DNA from: Shewanella nanhaiensis
GTDB taxonomy: Bacteria; Pseudomonadota; Gammaproteobacteria; Enterobacterales; Shewanellaceae
Length of the DNA: 64,000 nt
Assembly (NCBI RefSeq): GCF_019457885.1
Contig: NZ_JAHZST010000001.1
Span: 124,001 to 188,000 of the forward strand
Direction: 5' to 3'
The notes beneath the pieces are model-generated. The model was not told where the DNA came from. It ran no database searches and saw only the letters and a list, made by a program, of their open reading frames with translations. Positions 1 to 10,484 of the stretch are shown here, piece after piece. Every line of letters starts with the position of its first letter. Positions within the stretch are counted from its first letter, which is position 1. Both the position numbers and the translations under genes were made by a program.

Positions 1-2
1 CT

Positions 3-86
3 CAACTGGCATTAGAGACCATCGCCAGCGGCAAGGCTTATCAACTACTTAAACAGCTCGCCAGCGCAAGCAATACAGCTAACTAA
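3..86 (+). CDS. trpD: Anthranilate phosphoribosyltransferase, C-terminal end (partial)
   Basis: Only the last 27 codons are present; the gene begins before the window. The visible tail (ending KQLASASNTAN) is open in one frame and stops with TAA just before trpCF. The identity rests mainly on position: in gammaproteobacterial trp operons trpD precedes the fused trpCF. It would attach the phosphoribosyl group to anthranilate. The tail itself has no diagnostic motif, so the call is by context. Confidence 0.7.
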   Translation, partial: QLALETIASGKAYQLLKQLASASNTAN

Positions 87-102
87 TATGTCAGGAGTTA
101 CA

Positions 103-1533
103 GTGAATCAAGCAGCCACAAATAGTGCCAGTAATGTTCTGACTAAGATAGTCGACACAAAAGCGGCCCATATCGCGTCCCTAAAAACCCGCTTTCCTGA
201 AGCTGAGCTAACGCCTAAAGTTTCAGACCGAAGTTTATTTGACGCTTTAAAAAAACCTAATGCTGGTTTTATCTTCGAATGTAAGAAAGCCAGCCCTTCA
301 AAGGGATTAATTCGCGAAGACTTTGATGTTGAAGCGATAGCCGATATCTATCATCACTATGCGGCTGGCATTTCGGTATTGACTGATGAGCAGTTTTTCC
401 AAGGAGACATGGATTACATTCCCAAAGTTCGCGCTCGCGTTAAGCAGCCGATACTCTGTAAAGACTTTTTCGTCGATATCTATCAGGTAAAATTGGCCGC
501 TCATCAAGGCGCCGATGCTATCTTGTTGATGCTATCGGTACTCGATGATGAGCAATACCGCACGCTGGCGGCTGAAGCTGAAAAGTACAACTTAGATATG
601 CTAACCGAAGTCAGTAATGAAACTGAACTCAAGCGCGCTATAGATCTCAATGCAGCGATTATCGGTATCAACAACCGAAACCTGCGTGATCTCTCCACAG
701 ATCTGGGCACCACGGAGGAGCTAGCTCCCCACATCCCAGCCGATCGTGTGGTGATCAGTGAGTCCGGTATCTACAATCAAGCTCAAGTACGCCGATTAAG
801 CCCCCTTGTCGATGGTTTTCTTGTTGGCAGCTCACTAATGGCAGAAGCCGATCTGGATCTTGCTTGTCGCACTCTTACCTTAGGCCATAACAAGGTATGT
901 GGCCTAACTTGCAGTGATGATATTCTTGCTGTGGCAAAGGCTGGCGCCGTTTATGCGGGCCTTATCTTCTACCCTAAATCGCCACGCTCAGTGAGCCCTG
1001 AACAAGCCCAAACCTTAGTCGAGCAGCATAGAGATACGGGGCCTAACATCAAGTTCGTTGGCGTCTTTGTCAACGAAGCTCCTAAGGTAATAGCCGAAAC
1101 GGCTAAAAGACTTGATCTCTTTGCCGTTCAACTCCATGGCAGTGAGTCTGAATATGAGATAGAGCTGGTACGTCAAGCATTAAACGAGCTTGCTTGCCCT
1201 TCGGTGATCTGGAAAGCCGTTGCCGTGGATGCCGATATCGCGCAGCAGACAATTCAAGTACCCACCAATGTTGATCGCGTGCTGTTTGACAGCAAAAGTA
1301 AGCAAACCGGTGAGCTACAATTTGGTGGCACTGGCATCGCCTTTAATTGGCAACAATCATTACCGAATAAACCAAATTCGATGTTGGCGGGTGGATTAAG
1401 CCCGGAGCTTGCCTCAAGTGCAAGCAAGCAGGGATTTTATGGCTTGGATTTTAACTCAGGTTTAGAAAGCGCACCTGGCGTAAAAGATCATACAAAAATC
1501 AACGCCACATTTAGCGCACTGAGAGAATATTAA
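103..1533 (+). CDS. trpCF: Bifunctional indole-3-glycerol phosphate synthase / phosphoribosylanthranilate isomerase
   Basis: This fused cytoplasmic enzyme carries out two consecutive tryptophan steps: isomerisation of phosphoribosylanthranilate (C-terminal TrpF half) and cyclisation to indole-3-glycerol phosphate (N-terminal TrpC half). The TrpC half shows FIFECKKASPSKG, the catalytic-Lys segment, then ILCKDFFVD, LTEVSN and IGINNRNL, and the phosphate-binding ISESGI and GFLVGSSLM. The TrpF half begins near residue 260 with KVCGLT and contains FVGVFVNE, VQLHG and LAGGL. The length is normal for the enterobacterial-type fusion. An in-frame ATG at 88 exists, but AGGAG at 93-97 sits five bases before the GTG at 103, so I take the GTG as the start. 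It directly follows trpD and precedes trpB. Confidence 0.96.
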   Translation: MNQAATNSASNVLTKIVDTKAAHIASLKTRFPEAELTPKVSDRSLFDALKKPNAGFIFECKKASPSKGLIREDFDVEAIADIYHHYAAGISVLTDEQFFQGDMDYIPKVRARVKQPILCKDFFVDIYQVKLAAHQGADAILLMLSVLDDEQYRTLAAEAEKYNLDMLTEVSNETELKRAIDLNAAIIGINNRNLRDLSTDLGTTEELAPHIPADRVVISESGIYNQAQVRRLSPLVDGFLVGSSLMAEADLDLACRTLTLGHNKVCGLTCSDDILAVAKAGAVYAGLIFYPKSPRSVSPEQAQTLVEQHRDTGPNIKFVGVFVNEAPKVIAETAKRLDLFAVQLHGSESEYEIELVRQALNELACPSVIWKAVAVDADIAQQTIQVPTNVDRVLFDSKSKQTGELQFGGTGIAFNWQQSLPNKPNSMLAGGLSPELASSASKQGFYGLDFNSGLESAPGVKDHTKINATFSALREY

Positions 1534-1631
1534 CGAGTACTAACGACTCAATATACTTTTTTGACTTATGCCCGCCACAATCTCGTTAACGTGAGTGGCA
1601 TCGAAAAGGCAACTCTATTTAAGGATATAAA

Positions 1632-2855
1632 ATGACTAAGCTCGACCCCTATTTCGGCGAATATGGTGGCATGTATGTGCCTCAAATTTTAATGCCGGCA
1701 CTCAAGCAACTTGAAACAGCATTTGTTGACGCTCAGGAAGATGAAGCATTTAAAGCTGAATTTAGCGATCTGCTAAAAAATTACGCTGGCCGCCCTACGG
1801 CGCTCACCTTGACCCGTAACTTAAGCCCCAACCCTTTAGTGAAAATCTACCTAAAGCGTGAAGACCTCCTTCATGGTGGAGCTCATAAAACAAACCAAGT
1901 GTTAGGTCAGGCGCTGCTTGCAAAACGTATGGGTAAGAAAGAGATCATCGCCGAAACTGGCGCAGGTCAACATGGCGTTGCAACCGCCCTTGCTTGTGCG
2001 CTTCTAGACCTAAAATGTAAGGTTTACATGGGCGCAAAAGATGTTGAGCGTCAATCGCCTAATGTGTTCAGAATGAAGCTGATGGGGGCTGAAGTGATCC
2101 CTGTAACATCAGGCTCCTCCACCCTAAAAGATGCCTGTAATGAGGCGATGCGCGACTGGTCCGGTAGCTATGACAAGGCCCATTATCTACTGGGGACCGC
2201 AGCGGGACCACACCCTTTCCCGACGATTGTTCGCGAGTTCCAGCGCATGATTGGTGCTGAAACGAAGAAGCAGATTATAGAGCGCGAAGGTCGTCTACCC
2301 GATGCGGTTATCGCCTGTGTCGGCGGTGGCTCCAATGCCATCGGCATGTTTGCCGACTTTATTGACGAAGAGTCTGTCAAATTAATTGGCGTCGAACCTG
2401 CGGGTTTAGGTATCGACACGCCCATGCACGGCGCACCACTTAAGCATGGTAAAACCGGTATCTTCTTCGGTATGAAGGCGCCTTTGATGCAAGATAAAGA
2501 GGGGCAGATTGAGGAGTCTTACTCAATCTCAGCTGGCCTTGATTTCCCATCTGTAGGTCCACAACATGCCCATTTGGCTGCAACAGGACGCGCGACCTAT
2601 GAGTCGGCCACCGATGATGAAGCATTAGAAGCATTCCAGCTACTAGCACGAAGTGAAGGGATCATCCCAGCGTTAGAGTCTGCCCATGCACTCGCTTATG
2701 CCGTCAAAATGGCAAAAGCTGCAACACAGGAAACCATACTTGTGGTTAACTTATCGGGTCGGGGCGACAAAGATATCTTCACCGTTGCTGATATTTTAGA
2801 GGAGCGCGAGAAATCACAAACAGGCCAGCAAACAGAGGAGAGAGGCAATGACTGA
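1632..2855 (+). CDS. trpB: Tryptophan synthase beta chain
   Basis: PLP enzyme that condenses indole with serine to give tryptophan, working as an alpha2-beta2 complex with TrpA. Diagnostic segments are [11 protein letters not shown] at the N-terminus, [15 protein letters not shown] with the PLP lysine, [13 protein letters not shown], the phosphate loop [12 protein letters not shown], and LSGRGDKD near the C-terminus. At 407 residues it is slightly longer than the usual ~397, the excess being a polar C-terminal tail. The ribosome-binding site is AAGGA just upstream. The gap to trpCF is about 100 bp, and the 3' end overlaps trpA by 8 bp, implying translational coupling. Confidence 0.98.
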   Translation: MTKLDPYFGEYGGMYVPQILMPALKQLETAFVDAQEDEAFKAEFSDLLKNYAGRPTALTLTRNLSPNPLVKIYLKREDLLHGGAHKTNQVLGQALLAKRMGKKEIIAETGAGQHGVATALACALLDLKCKVYMGAKDVERQSPNVFRMKLMGAEVIPVTSGSSTLKDACNEAMRDWSGSYDKAHYLLGTAAGPHPFPTIVREFQRMIGAETKKQIIEREGRLPDAVIACVGGGSNAIGMFADFIDEESVKLIGVEPAGLGIDTPMHGAPLKHGKTGIFFGMKAPLMQDKEGQIEESYSISAGLDFPSVGPQHAHLAATGRATYESATDDEALEAFQLLARSEGIIPALESAHALAYAVKMAKAATQETILVVNLSGRGDKDIFTVADILEEREKSQTGQQTEERGND

Positions 2856-3666
2856 ATCTAAACAAGCGGGCCATTATCAGGCAGCCTTTGCCAAACTTGA
2901 GGAAAAAAACCGGGGTGCATTTGTTCCTTTTGTCACCTTAGGCGATCCTAGCCCTGAAATATCTTTAAAGATCATCGACTGTTTAGTTGAAAACGGCGCC
3001 GATGCGTTAGAGTTAGGCTTTCCTTTCTCAGATCCTTTAGCCGATGGCCCGATTATTCAAGGAGCCAACCTGCGCTCTCTCGCAGCTGGCACAACACCAA
3101 GTCAATGCTTTGAGATGCTCAGCACTATTCGCGCTAAGTACCCAGATTTACCCATAGGGTTACTTCTGTACGCAAATTTGGTCTATGCCAATGGTATCGA
3201 AAATTTTTACGCTAAAGCTCAAGAGGCAGGTGTTGACTCAGTATTGATTGCCGATGTCCCTGTTGAAGAGGCAGAGCCTTTTATCACATCGGCTAAAGCC
3301 CATGGAGTTGCACCAATCTTTATCGCCCCGCCCAACGCAGACAGTGACACATTAAAGCTGGTCAGTGAAAAAGGTGAAGGATATACCTACCTTCTCTCCC
3401 GTGCAGGAGTGACTGGCACTGAGTCTAAAGCTGGTATGCCGATTGGCGATATTCTAGCTAGGCTAAAGGAGTTTAACGCAGCGCCGCCCTTACTGGGATT
3501 TGGTATTGCCGAGCCCACTCAGGTTAAAGAAGCGATTCAAGCTGGTGCTGCTGGCGCGATTTCAGGTTCTGCGGTGGTTAAAATTATCGAAGCCAATAAA
3601 GACGATGAAGCTGAGCTTCTCGCTCAACTCGGTGAGTTTACCCGTAAGATGAAAGCCGCCACTTAG
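2848..3666 (+). CDS. trpA: Tryptophan synthase alpha chain
   Basis: Cleaves indole-3-glycerol phosphate to indole and glyceraldehyde 3-phosphate and channels the indole to TrpB. The TIM-barrel signatures are clear: [28 protein letters not shown] containing the catalytic Glu and Asp, [21 protein letters not shown], and the phosphate-binding [10 protein letters not shown] and [10 protein letters not shown]. The length (272 aa) is normal. A GAGAGG ribosome-binding site lies within the end of trpB and the start codon overlaps it. A strong terminator follows, so this is the last gene of the trp operon. Confidence 0.98.
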   Translation: MTESKQAGHYQAAFAKLEEKNRGAFVPFVTLGDPSPEISLKIIDCLVENGADALELGFPFSDPLADGPIIQGANLRSLAAGTTPSQCFEMLSTIRAKYPDLPIGLLLYANLVYANGIENFYAKAQEAGVDSVLIADVPVEEAEPFITSAKAHGVAPIFIAPPNADSDTLKLVSEKGEGYTYLLSRAGVTGTESKAGMPIGDILARLKEFNAAPPLLGFGIAEPTQVKEAIQAGAAGAISGSAVVKIIEANKDDEAELLAQLGEFTRKMKAAT

Positions 3667-3680
3667 CATAAGTGAGACAA

Positions 3681-3710
3681 AAATAGCGCCATTTGGCGCT
3701 ATTTTATTTA
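3681..3710 (+). terminator. Rho-independent terminator of the trp operon
   Basis: Inverted repeat AAATAGCGCC / GGCGCTATTT with a four-base loop, followed by TATTTA. It starts about 15 bp after the trpA stop codon. Confidence 0.9.
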
Positions 3711-3762
3711 TCGATGTGCGCTTATCTCTTTTGAGCTCAGCTCCACGACCATGAGGCTAGAA

Positions 3763-4935
3763 CTATCCTTCATGAGCTAAGTACTCAATTATTTGCTCCA
3801 TATTAAGATCGAACTCATCGGCTCTTACGCACTTAACAATATGCTCAGTCTCCATTGAGGCCAGATCAATATTTTGTGCCATCTCAAACTGTTTTGGATC
3901 TAATCGGTAGAAAGCTTTCACCTTAGGACGAACTGGGTTTTGTAGATTATGACTCTCAACGATAGCTAAACGGTTTGAATCAAGCTGAACTATTGCCCCA
4001 ACAGGATAAACCCCAAGACATTGAATGAAACTATCAACTAAATCAGCATCAAGTTGATTCTCTTTGGCTAACGCCCTTAAGATACTGAAAGCCTTAACTT
4101 GGGAGTAGCCTTTTTTGTAACAACGGCTCGATGTCAATGCATCGAAGATGTCGCAGATAGAGATCATACGTCCATAGATAGAGATCTCATTACTCTTCAG
4201 TCCGTTAGGATATCCCTCACCATTAAGCTTTTCATGATGCTGAGCCGCAACTTCTAAACTTAATGCGCTTACACCTGGTGTTTTCTTTATCGTATTAATA
4301 GAGTGAGTAGCATGACTTTTCATGATATCAAACTCTTTGTCAGTCAACTTTCCAGGCTTATTCAGAATGGCATCAGGTACCATGATCTTACCCACATCGT
4401 GCAGAAAAGCCCCAATGGCTAACTGGCTGACAATCTCTCTCTCCAATTTCATATGAAAAGCAAACATAGTGATCAACACAGATACTGCAACAGAATGCTC
4501 TAAAAGGTACTCATCTTTATGTCGTATATTAAGCACGCAAGATAGCGCATCAGGATTATTGAAAATGATCTCTATAGACTCATCGGTTACCTTGCTAACC
4601 GAGTTGAGATCCAGTGAAAATCCATTTTTTGCCGCATGAAACAACTTTTTTTGAATGCTTTTCGATTCATCAAAAATTTGTCTGGCTTTTTCGACCTGCT
4701 GAGTAAAAGAGGGGACGCAACTTTCAATCACCAGAGGCATAACAGCCAAAGGCTCCTCTCTAGTCTTGCTAGTATCAATAAGAACGCGCAAAACCCCTTT
4801 ACTTCTTAAATTTTCAATAACGCCTTCGCTCTCTAACCAACTGGCCTTGGTTAAGTGAAACTTTCCTTTCGGATAGGTAATGTCCAGAACATACATGCCA
4901 ACACGAACATTTGAAATATCTTGTTCGACAATCAT
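3763..4935 (-). CDS. HD-GYP cyclic-di-GMP phosphodiesterase with N-terminal DUF3391
   Basis: Probable cytoplasmic enzyme hydrolysing the second messenger c-di-GMP. The N-terminal ~130 residues (IVEQDISNVRVGMYVLDI onward) look like the DUF3391 domain that often precedes HD-GYP domains. The HD-GYP domain covers roughly residues 140-310 with HDVGK, ILNKPGKLT, HHEKLNGEGYPNGL and DIFDALTSSRCYKKGY, so the metal ligands and the GYP motif are intact and activity is plausible. There is no signal peptide or membrane segment. It stands alone, convergent with trpA, and its 5' side faces a long AT-rich gap before the lipoxygenase. Its input signal cannot be read from the sequence. Confidence 0.92.
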   Translation of the reverse strand: MIVEQDISNVRVGMYVLDITYPKGKFHLTKASWLESEGVIENLRSKGVLRVLIDTSKTREEPLAVMPLVIESCVPSFTQQVEKARQIFDESKSIQKKLFHAAKNGFSLDLNSVSKVTDESIEIIFNNPDALSCVLNIRHKDEYLLEHSVAVSVLITMFAFHMKLEREIVSQLAIGAFLHDVGKIMVPDAILNKPGKLTDKEFDIMKSHATHSINTIKKTPGVSALSLEVAAQHHEKLNGEGYPNGLKSNEISIYGRMISICDIFDALTSSRCYKKGYSQVKAFSILRALAKENQLDADLVDSFIQCLGVYPVGAIVQLDSNRLAIVESHNLQNPVRPKVKAFYRLDPKQFEMAQNIDLASMETEHIVKCVRADEFDLNMEQIIEYLAHEG

Positions 4936-5605
4936 AAATTGAAACCCTATTTCCTAAAGCAGAACCTCCGACTCTCGATACGAAAAATGATTCGAGGCGT
5001 TAAGTTCAAAGTATGGTTCACAAAGCAATCAAAGACCAGCACCCTCCCTAGTAAAGCTCCTGAAGCTAATATACCGACACAAAACAGCAGCATATTAACA
5101 CAAGAATAAAATGTCCATACTAATATTGATCAAACTTCCATGGGAAACACACTTCATTGAGCAATAAACTGCCATGGTTATTAATCTGTATTTAAACGAC
5201 TGGATAACTTTCTTCTCTTCCACTGCTGAAAATAGAAAAAACATAGGCTGCAATAAAATAAAGTTCAACTTGATAGAAGCAGATATTAAGTCTTTAAGAA
5301 AAAGGGGAGGTCAAAAAACAAGCAAAAAATTACTTTTTCTTACATTTAGAATAACTCTCTTTTCATTGGCGAATAAACAGACACAAACCCCAATCTGCAG
5401 AGCTAGTTAATATAAAGAACTGACACATACCTTTATATAAAACTCATCGACTTAACAAAAATTATAAAAAGTAAGAACATTTATTATATACGTAGGAAAT
5501 GACTAGCCGAGTCAATTATTACTATGCATTATGAGCAAAATAAAAAATACAAGCATATGTTTATCTAGACATTTTACCCAGTACCAACTCAACCAAGGGA
5601 CGCGC
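4936..5605. other. AT-rich intergenic region between HD-GYP and lipoxygenase genes
   Basis: About 670 bp without a convincing gene. Two short open frames here (4921-5109 and 5174-5410) have no usable ribosome-binding site and no protein-like composition. The region must hold the divergent promoters of its neighbours, but I cannot pick out a definite operator. Confidence 0.5.
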
Positions 5606-7783
5606 ATGAGAGATACCTCATTAGAACCATCATTGCCACAACTCAACTCTGAGCAAGATAAAATAAAAAGAAAATTTGATATTTCAATTTCAAAAACAGA
5701 TTACAACTATATGTTCAGCTATTTAGAACCTATCCCTATTGCAGCAAGCGTCCCTAAAAGCGAAGAGTTTAACCCAAGCTACGAATATAAAGTTTTACAA
5801 GTTTTCCTTCCTTTAGCTGAGAATTTTAAATCTGTCATCATCAGCTTAGTAGAAAAAGAGCTTTCTGATGATCTCCCTACTAACATGCGTGCTTCTATAG
5901 AAGCTGTTGAGGTCGCACATCACAAATTAAAATCAGCAATGAGCGAAGGCTCAATAAAAAAATATATTCATGAAGTAGAATATTTAAACGAATTAATTCA
6001 TGCCTTGGCCGAAGTTCCTAAAGAGCTAGAATCAGCGATTCAAGGAGTAGCTAGATTACCAAAAGATCTCATTAAAATGGTCAAAGGTCTTGATGAAGTT
6101 TTTAAGGAGTTTCTAAAAGAGGGCTTCACTGCATTTCTGAAAAACAGCATGTACGACATGCTTGCCACCGATGATGGTCGAGACTACCTAGCAGCAACAA
6201 GCACACAGGACTACCTTGATCTATTTAAAACACTTCCCTCTCCTGATCTCATCAACATAAAAAAACAGAGCTGGATGCCCCAAGATGATAAGCAGGAGAT
6301 CTGGCAGCAAGATTGGTACTTTGGTTATATGCAGATAGCGGGATTTAACACCACCAACCTCAAAGGGGTTCAGCTTAGCAATAGTCACTCCCCTGAGATC
6401 ATCGTATTAGCAGATCTGTTGAAAAAGATGCCGCTAACCGACACCGTTTTTCAACAAGTCATAGGTAACAGTGAGCTCACTCTCTCTCAAGCCGCCGATC
6501 AGGGGTTATTATACGTCTGTGACTATGCCATGATGGAAGGCTTAGAGGGCAGTGAGCTTCATGATAAGCAACGTTATCCTCACGCACCTATCGCTCTATT
6601 TTTCTGGAATAAGATCCCACCTGCGGGTTATCCATCTACTGGAGCAATGCAACCAATTTGTATCCAGCTCGCTCAAAAGTTTGATACAGAGTTAGCCCCC
6701 ATCTACACTCCAAATGATTGCATGAATAATCAAGACCCACTTGGAGTTAAGTGGCAAATAGCCAAGGCCTTTGTGCAAAACGCCAGCGCGATCCAACATG
6801 AAACCGTTGCCCACTTAGGGGCTTGTCATTTAACGATTGAGCCTATGATAGTGGCAGCCAACCGCCAGCTGGCACAATCACACCCCTTGATGATACTGCT
6901 TAAACCTCACTTCAGGTTTACACTCCCGATAAATGATGGAGCAATTCATAGCTTAATTGTACCGGGCGGCGTCGTGGCTTCAGTACTGTCCACCAGCCAC
7001 GAGAGCAGTGCAAAACTGATTGTAGATGCCCATGAAAAGTGGCGCTTTGATGAGCAGTTCCCAGACGCTCTTTTTAAACATAGAGGCGTATGTGAGCAAT
7101 CACTCCCTAACTTCCCATTTAGAGAAGATACTTTAGACCTGTGGGAGTCTATTCAGGAGTTTGTAGAGCAATACCTTGCACTGTATTACACAGGAGACTC
7201 TCTACTTGAAAGAGATAGCAAGGTTACTGAAGATTACGAGCTACAAAACTGGGTCAATGAGATGGTTGACGGTCGCTGCGCCTCAATTAAAGGGATGCAT
7301 GGACTGGTGAAAACAGATAACAGTGAGCAGACCTATCAAATTCAAGATTTTAACTATCTGGTCAAGGCTGTCTCTTTGATAATCTACACTGCCAGCGCTC
7401 AACACGCGTCTGTTAATTATGCACAATGGCCCTTGATGAGTTACCTTCCAAGTGTTTCAGGCACTCTCTATGCCAAAGCACCGGCTCGCTCTGAGGAGCT
7501 AACAATGGAGAGTTATCTCAAGTATCTGCCTCCTTTGGATGTTGCCCTTTACCAAGCCACGTTTGGCTACCTGTTAAGTAATGTTCAGTACGATAAGTTA
7601 GGCCATTACAGTGATGATCCGAGAAAGTCCTATTTTAAAGACCCTCAGGTCTCCCCATTAGTCACAGAGTTTCAAATGAAGCTAAATCAGATTGAGCTCA
7701 CTATTCATCAACGTAACAAAAGCAGACCATTTCCCTACCCTTTCCAGTTACCCTCTATGGTACCTAACAGCATAAGCATCTAA
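5606..7783 (+). CDS. Lipoxygenase (non-heme iron fatty acid dioxygenase)
   Basis: Predicted to insert O2 into polyunsaturated fatty acids to give hydroperoxides. The iron-site signature is exact: H-x4-H-x4-H-x17-H-x8-H, starting at HETVAHLGACH (about residue 398) and running through ANRQLAQSHP to LKPHF. The third conserved histidine region is SAQHASVNYAQW, and the protein ends in isoleucine (PNSISI), whose carboxylate is an iron ligand in this family. There is no PLAT domain and no clear signal peptide; the ~200 N-terminal residues are helical and less conserved. I chose ATG 5606 because AAGGGA lies five bases upstream; the in-frame ATG at 5531 lacks a ribosome-binding site. Lipoxygenases are uncommon in bacteria. 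The substrate is not known. Confidence 0.93.
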   Translation: MRDTSLEPSLPQLNSEQDKIKRKFDISISKTDYNYMFSYLEPIPIAASVPKSEEFNPSYEYKVLQVFLPLAENFKSVIISLVEKELSDDLPTNMRASIEAVEVAHHKLKSAMSEGSIKKYIHEVEYLNELIHALAEVPKELESAIQGVARLPKDLIKMVKGLDEVFKEFLKEGFTAFLKNSMYDMLATDDGRDYLAATSTQDYLDLFKTLPSPDLINIKKQSWMPQDDKQEIWQQDWYFGYMQIAGFNTTNLKGVQLSNSHSPEIIVLADLLKKMPLTDTVFQQVIGNSELTLSQAADQGLLYVCDYAMMEGLEGSELHDKQRYPHAPIALFFWNKIPPAGYPSTGAMQPICIQLAQKFDTELAPIYTPNDCMNNQDPLGVKWQIAKAFVQNASAIQHETVAHLGACHLTIEPMIVAANRQLAQSHPLMILLKPHFRFTLPINDGAIHSLIVPGGVVASVLSTSHESSAKLIVDAHEKWRFDEQFPDALFKHRGVCEQSLPNFPFREDTLDLWESIQEFVEQYLALYYTGDSLLERDSKVTEDYELQNWVNEMVDGRCASIKGMHGLVKTDNSEQTYQIQDFNYLVKAVSLIIYTASAQHASVNYAQWPLMSYLPSVSGTLYAKAPARSEELTMESYLKYLPPLDVALYQATFGYLLSNVQYDKLGHYSDDPRKSYFKDPQVSPLVTEFQMKLNQIELTIHQRNKSRPFPYPFQLPSMVPNSISI

Positions 7784-7816
7784 TCCAAAGAGCTCATGCG
7801 AAAGGTTAATCTCAAA

Positions 7817-7855
7817 TCGGTGACAGTGAAAATATTTACTGTCACCGAATTTTAA
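7817..7855 (+). terminator. Terminator after the lipoxygenase gene
   Basis: Perfect 11-bp inverted repeat TCGGTGACAGT / ACTGTCACCGA with a 10-base AT loop, followed by ATTTTAAAA. Confidence 0.8.
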
Positions 7856-8033
7856 AATAACAACAGATAACATCAAAGTTAATGATTTGTAAGATATTTG
7901 TACTTACTAACGGAGGTAAATCCTTTAAACTAGTTCGATACGATTAAAATAGATCTGAAACTTTAAAGCTCAATAGAATATTAGCCAATTCTCTTTTGGC
8001 AATGTCGTTGAGCAGGGTTTCAAGGAGAGAAAC

Positions 8034-9905
8034 TTGCGTCTAATTCCCATTAATTCACGGCATATATCAAAGCGTGCATTATTGACAGGCATCATGTTTT
8101 TTCTCTATGGCCTTCTTTATACATCAACTCTTCATGCCGCCTCACCAGAGGTTATAGAGGTATCGACGCATCATCAGGGCCAAACAACTGGAGACGATTA
8201 CTACTATCTCGTTGATAAAACGAATACTCTCTCACTGAGTGATGTTATCGCAAGCTCAAACTGGACAAAATCTGAACCTAATATCACCAACCGAGGCTTT
8301 ACCTCCGCCAGCTCTTGGATGAAATTCACCTTAAAAAACAGTAGCCAAACTAACTTCAATATTATCTTAGAGTATGTTGAATCTTCTGTAGGCAGCATAG
8401 ATGTCTACCATAGAAAACTAGGTTCAGATGAGGAGTTTACCCACTCAAATTTTACTTTTTCAGCACCAGTGGAGACACGAGAAGTCAGCTTTTATCGTCC
8501 AGCTTTTGAACTTAGTCTGCCCTATCTCGAATCCCATGAGGTCTATGTCAGAATCTTCCCTGGCGATGAGTTTCCTATGCATAGCTTTACCGCCATGAGG
8601 ATATGGGATCAAGCCAGCTTCTACCTTGCAACTCATATCGAACTGACCTTCCTCGTTATCTTGCTGTGCACTGAACTATTTATGGGCTTCGCTACCCTAC
8701 TGGTCTTCTTTATCTCACGGGATAAGATGTTCCTCTACTACTCTATTTTTGCTTTCTCAATTGCCTCTCTTTTTGCTTCCTTAAGTGGTGTTTGGGGTTA
8801 CTTCTTTGCCCGAGAAAACTACCAACTTTGGATGGTTGTTTTTCAGATAAGCTTAAGTCAGATAGCGGCTATCTGGTTTGTCCGATGTTTTCTGAATATT
8901 CGCCAGATCTCAAAAATGATAGATAACGCCCTGTTAGCCGCAATTGCGGTCTCAATAGTAGGCGTCATTGTTAACCTGTCTGGTTACCCCTACTACCCAA
9001 GATTGATCATCGACAACATCGCATTTCTCTATATTTTATTGGTGCCGATTGGCCTCTTTGCTTGGAAAAAAGAGGTTCCCCACGCGGGCCTTTTCACCTT
9101 TAGTTGGGCGGTATTCATTTTAGGCATGCTCACCGCCTCTCTGCGATTAAGAGGCTACTTAATCGACTCCTTCTGGCTACAGTGGCTCATCTATCTAGGT
9201 GGCTTTATTGAAGCATTTCTGTTGACGACCATCATGGTACTCAGATTAAGGGATATGCAACATGCAAAATTAAAGATAGAGCTAACACATAGGGAGCACT
9301 TAGAAAACTACGCAAACGAACTATCTCAGCAGGTTAAACTGCAAACAAAACAGCTACTCGAAGCAAAAGAGAAAGCGGAAACAGAGGCCAGAGTGGATAT
9401 CTTAACCGGATTGACTAACCGCCGAGCCTTTATCGAATCAGCCCATGGATTTTTAGCAAGAGCCAGCCGCCAACCAGGTACTAACCTTTACCTGTTGATG
9501 ATAGATATCGATCACTTTAAAAAAGTAAACGACACCTATGGCCATGCAGCAGGTGATGCGGTACTAGTTGCTGTCGCCAACTCCCTATCTGAAACCATAC
9601 GCACAATCGATGTTGTCTCTCGATTAGGGGGAGAGGAGTTTGCGGCCTTAATGGAAAACAAAGATCCTCAAGGCGCGATCAACCTCTCAGAAAGGTTGCG
9701 TAAAGCCATCGAAGACCTAGTTGTTGAGTTTGAAGGCCAGCAGATTAAGCTAACCACCTCCATTGGGGTCGCAAAATGGGGTCCAATGGACAACTTAGAT
9801 ACCTTAATGAATCAAGCAGATCATGCTCTGTATCAAGCAAAAGAGTCTGGCCGAAACTGTGTTTACTCTAGCTGTTTTGACCATCAGCAGCTTAAACTTG
9901 TCTAA
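8034..9905 (+). CDS. Membrane diguanylate cyclase with 7TMR-DISM sensor
   Basis: Inner-membrane sensor that should make c-di-GMP. Order: signal peptide ending in LHAA near residue 36; periplasmic 7TMR-DISMED2-type beta domain (about 40-190); seven hydrophobic segments (about 200-400) as in 7TMR-DISM receptors; a coiled coil (HREHLENYANELSQQ onward); and a GGDEF domain from about 455. The active-site loop reads GGEEF, and RTID lies five residues before it, which is an intact product-inhibition I-site. The start is TTG, supported by AAGGAGAG six bases upstream; no better ATG is nearby. Monocistronic. The ligand is unknown; such domains bind carbohydrates or related small molecules. Confidence 0.93.
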   Translation: MRLIPINSRHISKRALLTGIMFFLYGLLYTSTLHAASPEVIEVSTHHQGQTTGDDYYYLVDKTNTLSLSDVIASSNWTKSEPNITNRGFTSASSWMKFTLKNSSQTNFNIILEYVESSVGSIDVYHRKLGSDEEFTHSNFTFSAPVETREVSFYRPAFELSLPYLESHEVYVRIFPGDEFPMHSFTAMRIWDQASFYLATHIELTFLVILLCTELFMGFATLLVFFISRDKMFLYYSIFAFSIASLFASLSGVWGYFFARENYQLWMVVFQISLSQIAAIWFVRCFLNIRQISKMIDNALLAAIAVSIVGVIVNLSGYPYYPRLIIDNIAFLYILLVPIGLFAWKKEVPHAGLFTFSWAVFILGMLTASLRLRGYLIDSFWLQWLIYLGGFIEAFLLTTIMVLRLRDMQHAKLKIELTHREHLENYANELSQQVKLQTKQLLEAKEKAETEARVDILTGLTNRRAFIESAHGFLARASRQPGTNLYLLMIDIDHFKKVNDTYGHAAGDAVLVAVANSLSETIRTIDVVSRLGGEEFAALMENKDPQGAINLSERLRKAIEDLVVEFEGQQIKLTTSIGVAKWGPMDNLDTLMNQADHALYQAKESGRNCVYSSCFDHQQLKLV

Positions 9906-10484
9906 CCCAGACAAGTAAACTTTAGTTATGCAGTCTAAATGTTAATAAGCTTGATGTTCTATAGCGAAAGCAAAGTCCCACCACACTATTTTTATCTCTA
10001 GTGCCGAGAAAAGAGCAAATGAGTGTTAGTTATACAAACCGTCAATCAGAAAACTCCCCTACAAACTAAACTCCCAAGAATAAATCTACCCTATTAATCG
10101 TGAAAATGAAGAATTCTCATTTCCTAGTAACTCAAAAAACAAAACAAATTAACCATTAAATATTAATCGCATACAACAAACCCTATTCGATTTCACAACT
10201 TTTCACCTAGATTCAAGACTCTTCAATCCAAGTTTACTTATATGAAATTGAAACCTTAGATACATGTTTCAAACATAACTATAACAAAGACAAAAACAGT
10301 GATTGATTGTGTGAAATCAAAGTGGTTTTTAGTCCTAACTACCTTACTAGGACAAAATAATTTCAGACATAAAATCCAGTTCAATATGACCTCTCACAAG
10401 TATGAATTTGGTGATTCATTCAAAGTGATGAACCAATAAATCAGATGTTGATATGAGAAAAATTATAAGAACATGGAGCAGATA
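9906..10484. other. AT-rich leader region upstream of the first TonB receptor
   Basis: About 580 bp with no gene. It contains a short imperfect hairpin (TCCTAACTACCTTACTAGGA at 10334-10353) and must include the receptor promoter. No recognised riboswitch or operator was found. Confidence 0.45.

Noticed and set aside
1534..1631. Possible attenuator between trpCF and trpB
   Set aside because: No Trp-rich leader peptide or strong terminator-antiterminator pair could be found; only a ribosome-binding site is clear.
4921..5410. Short open frames upstream of the lipoxygenase
   Set aside because: No ribosome-binding site, low-complexity composition, and one begins inside the opposite-strand HD-GYP gene.
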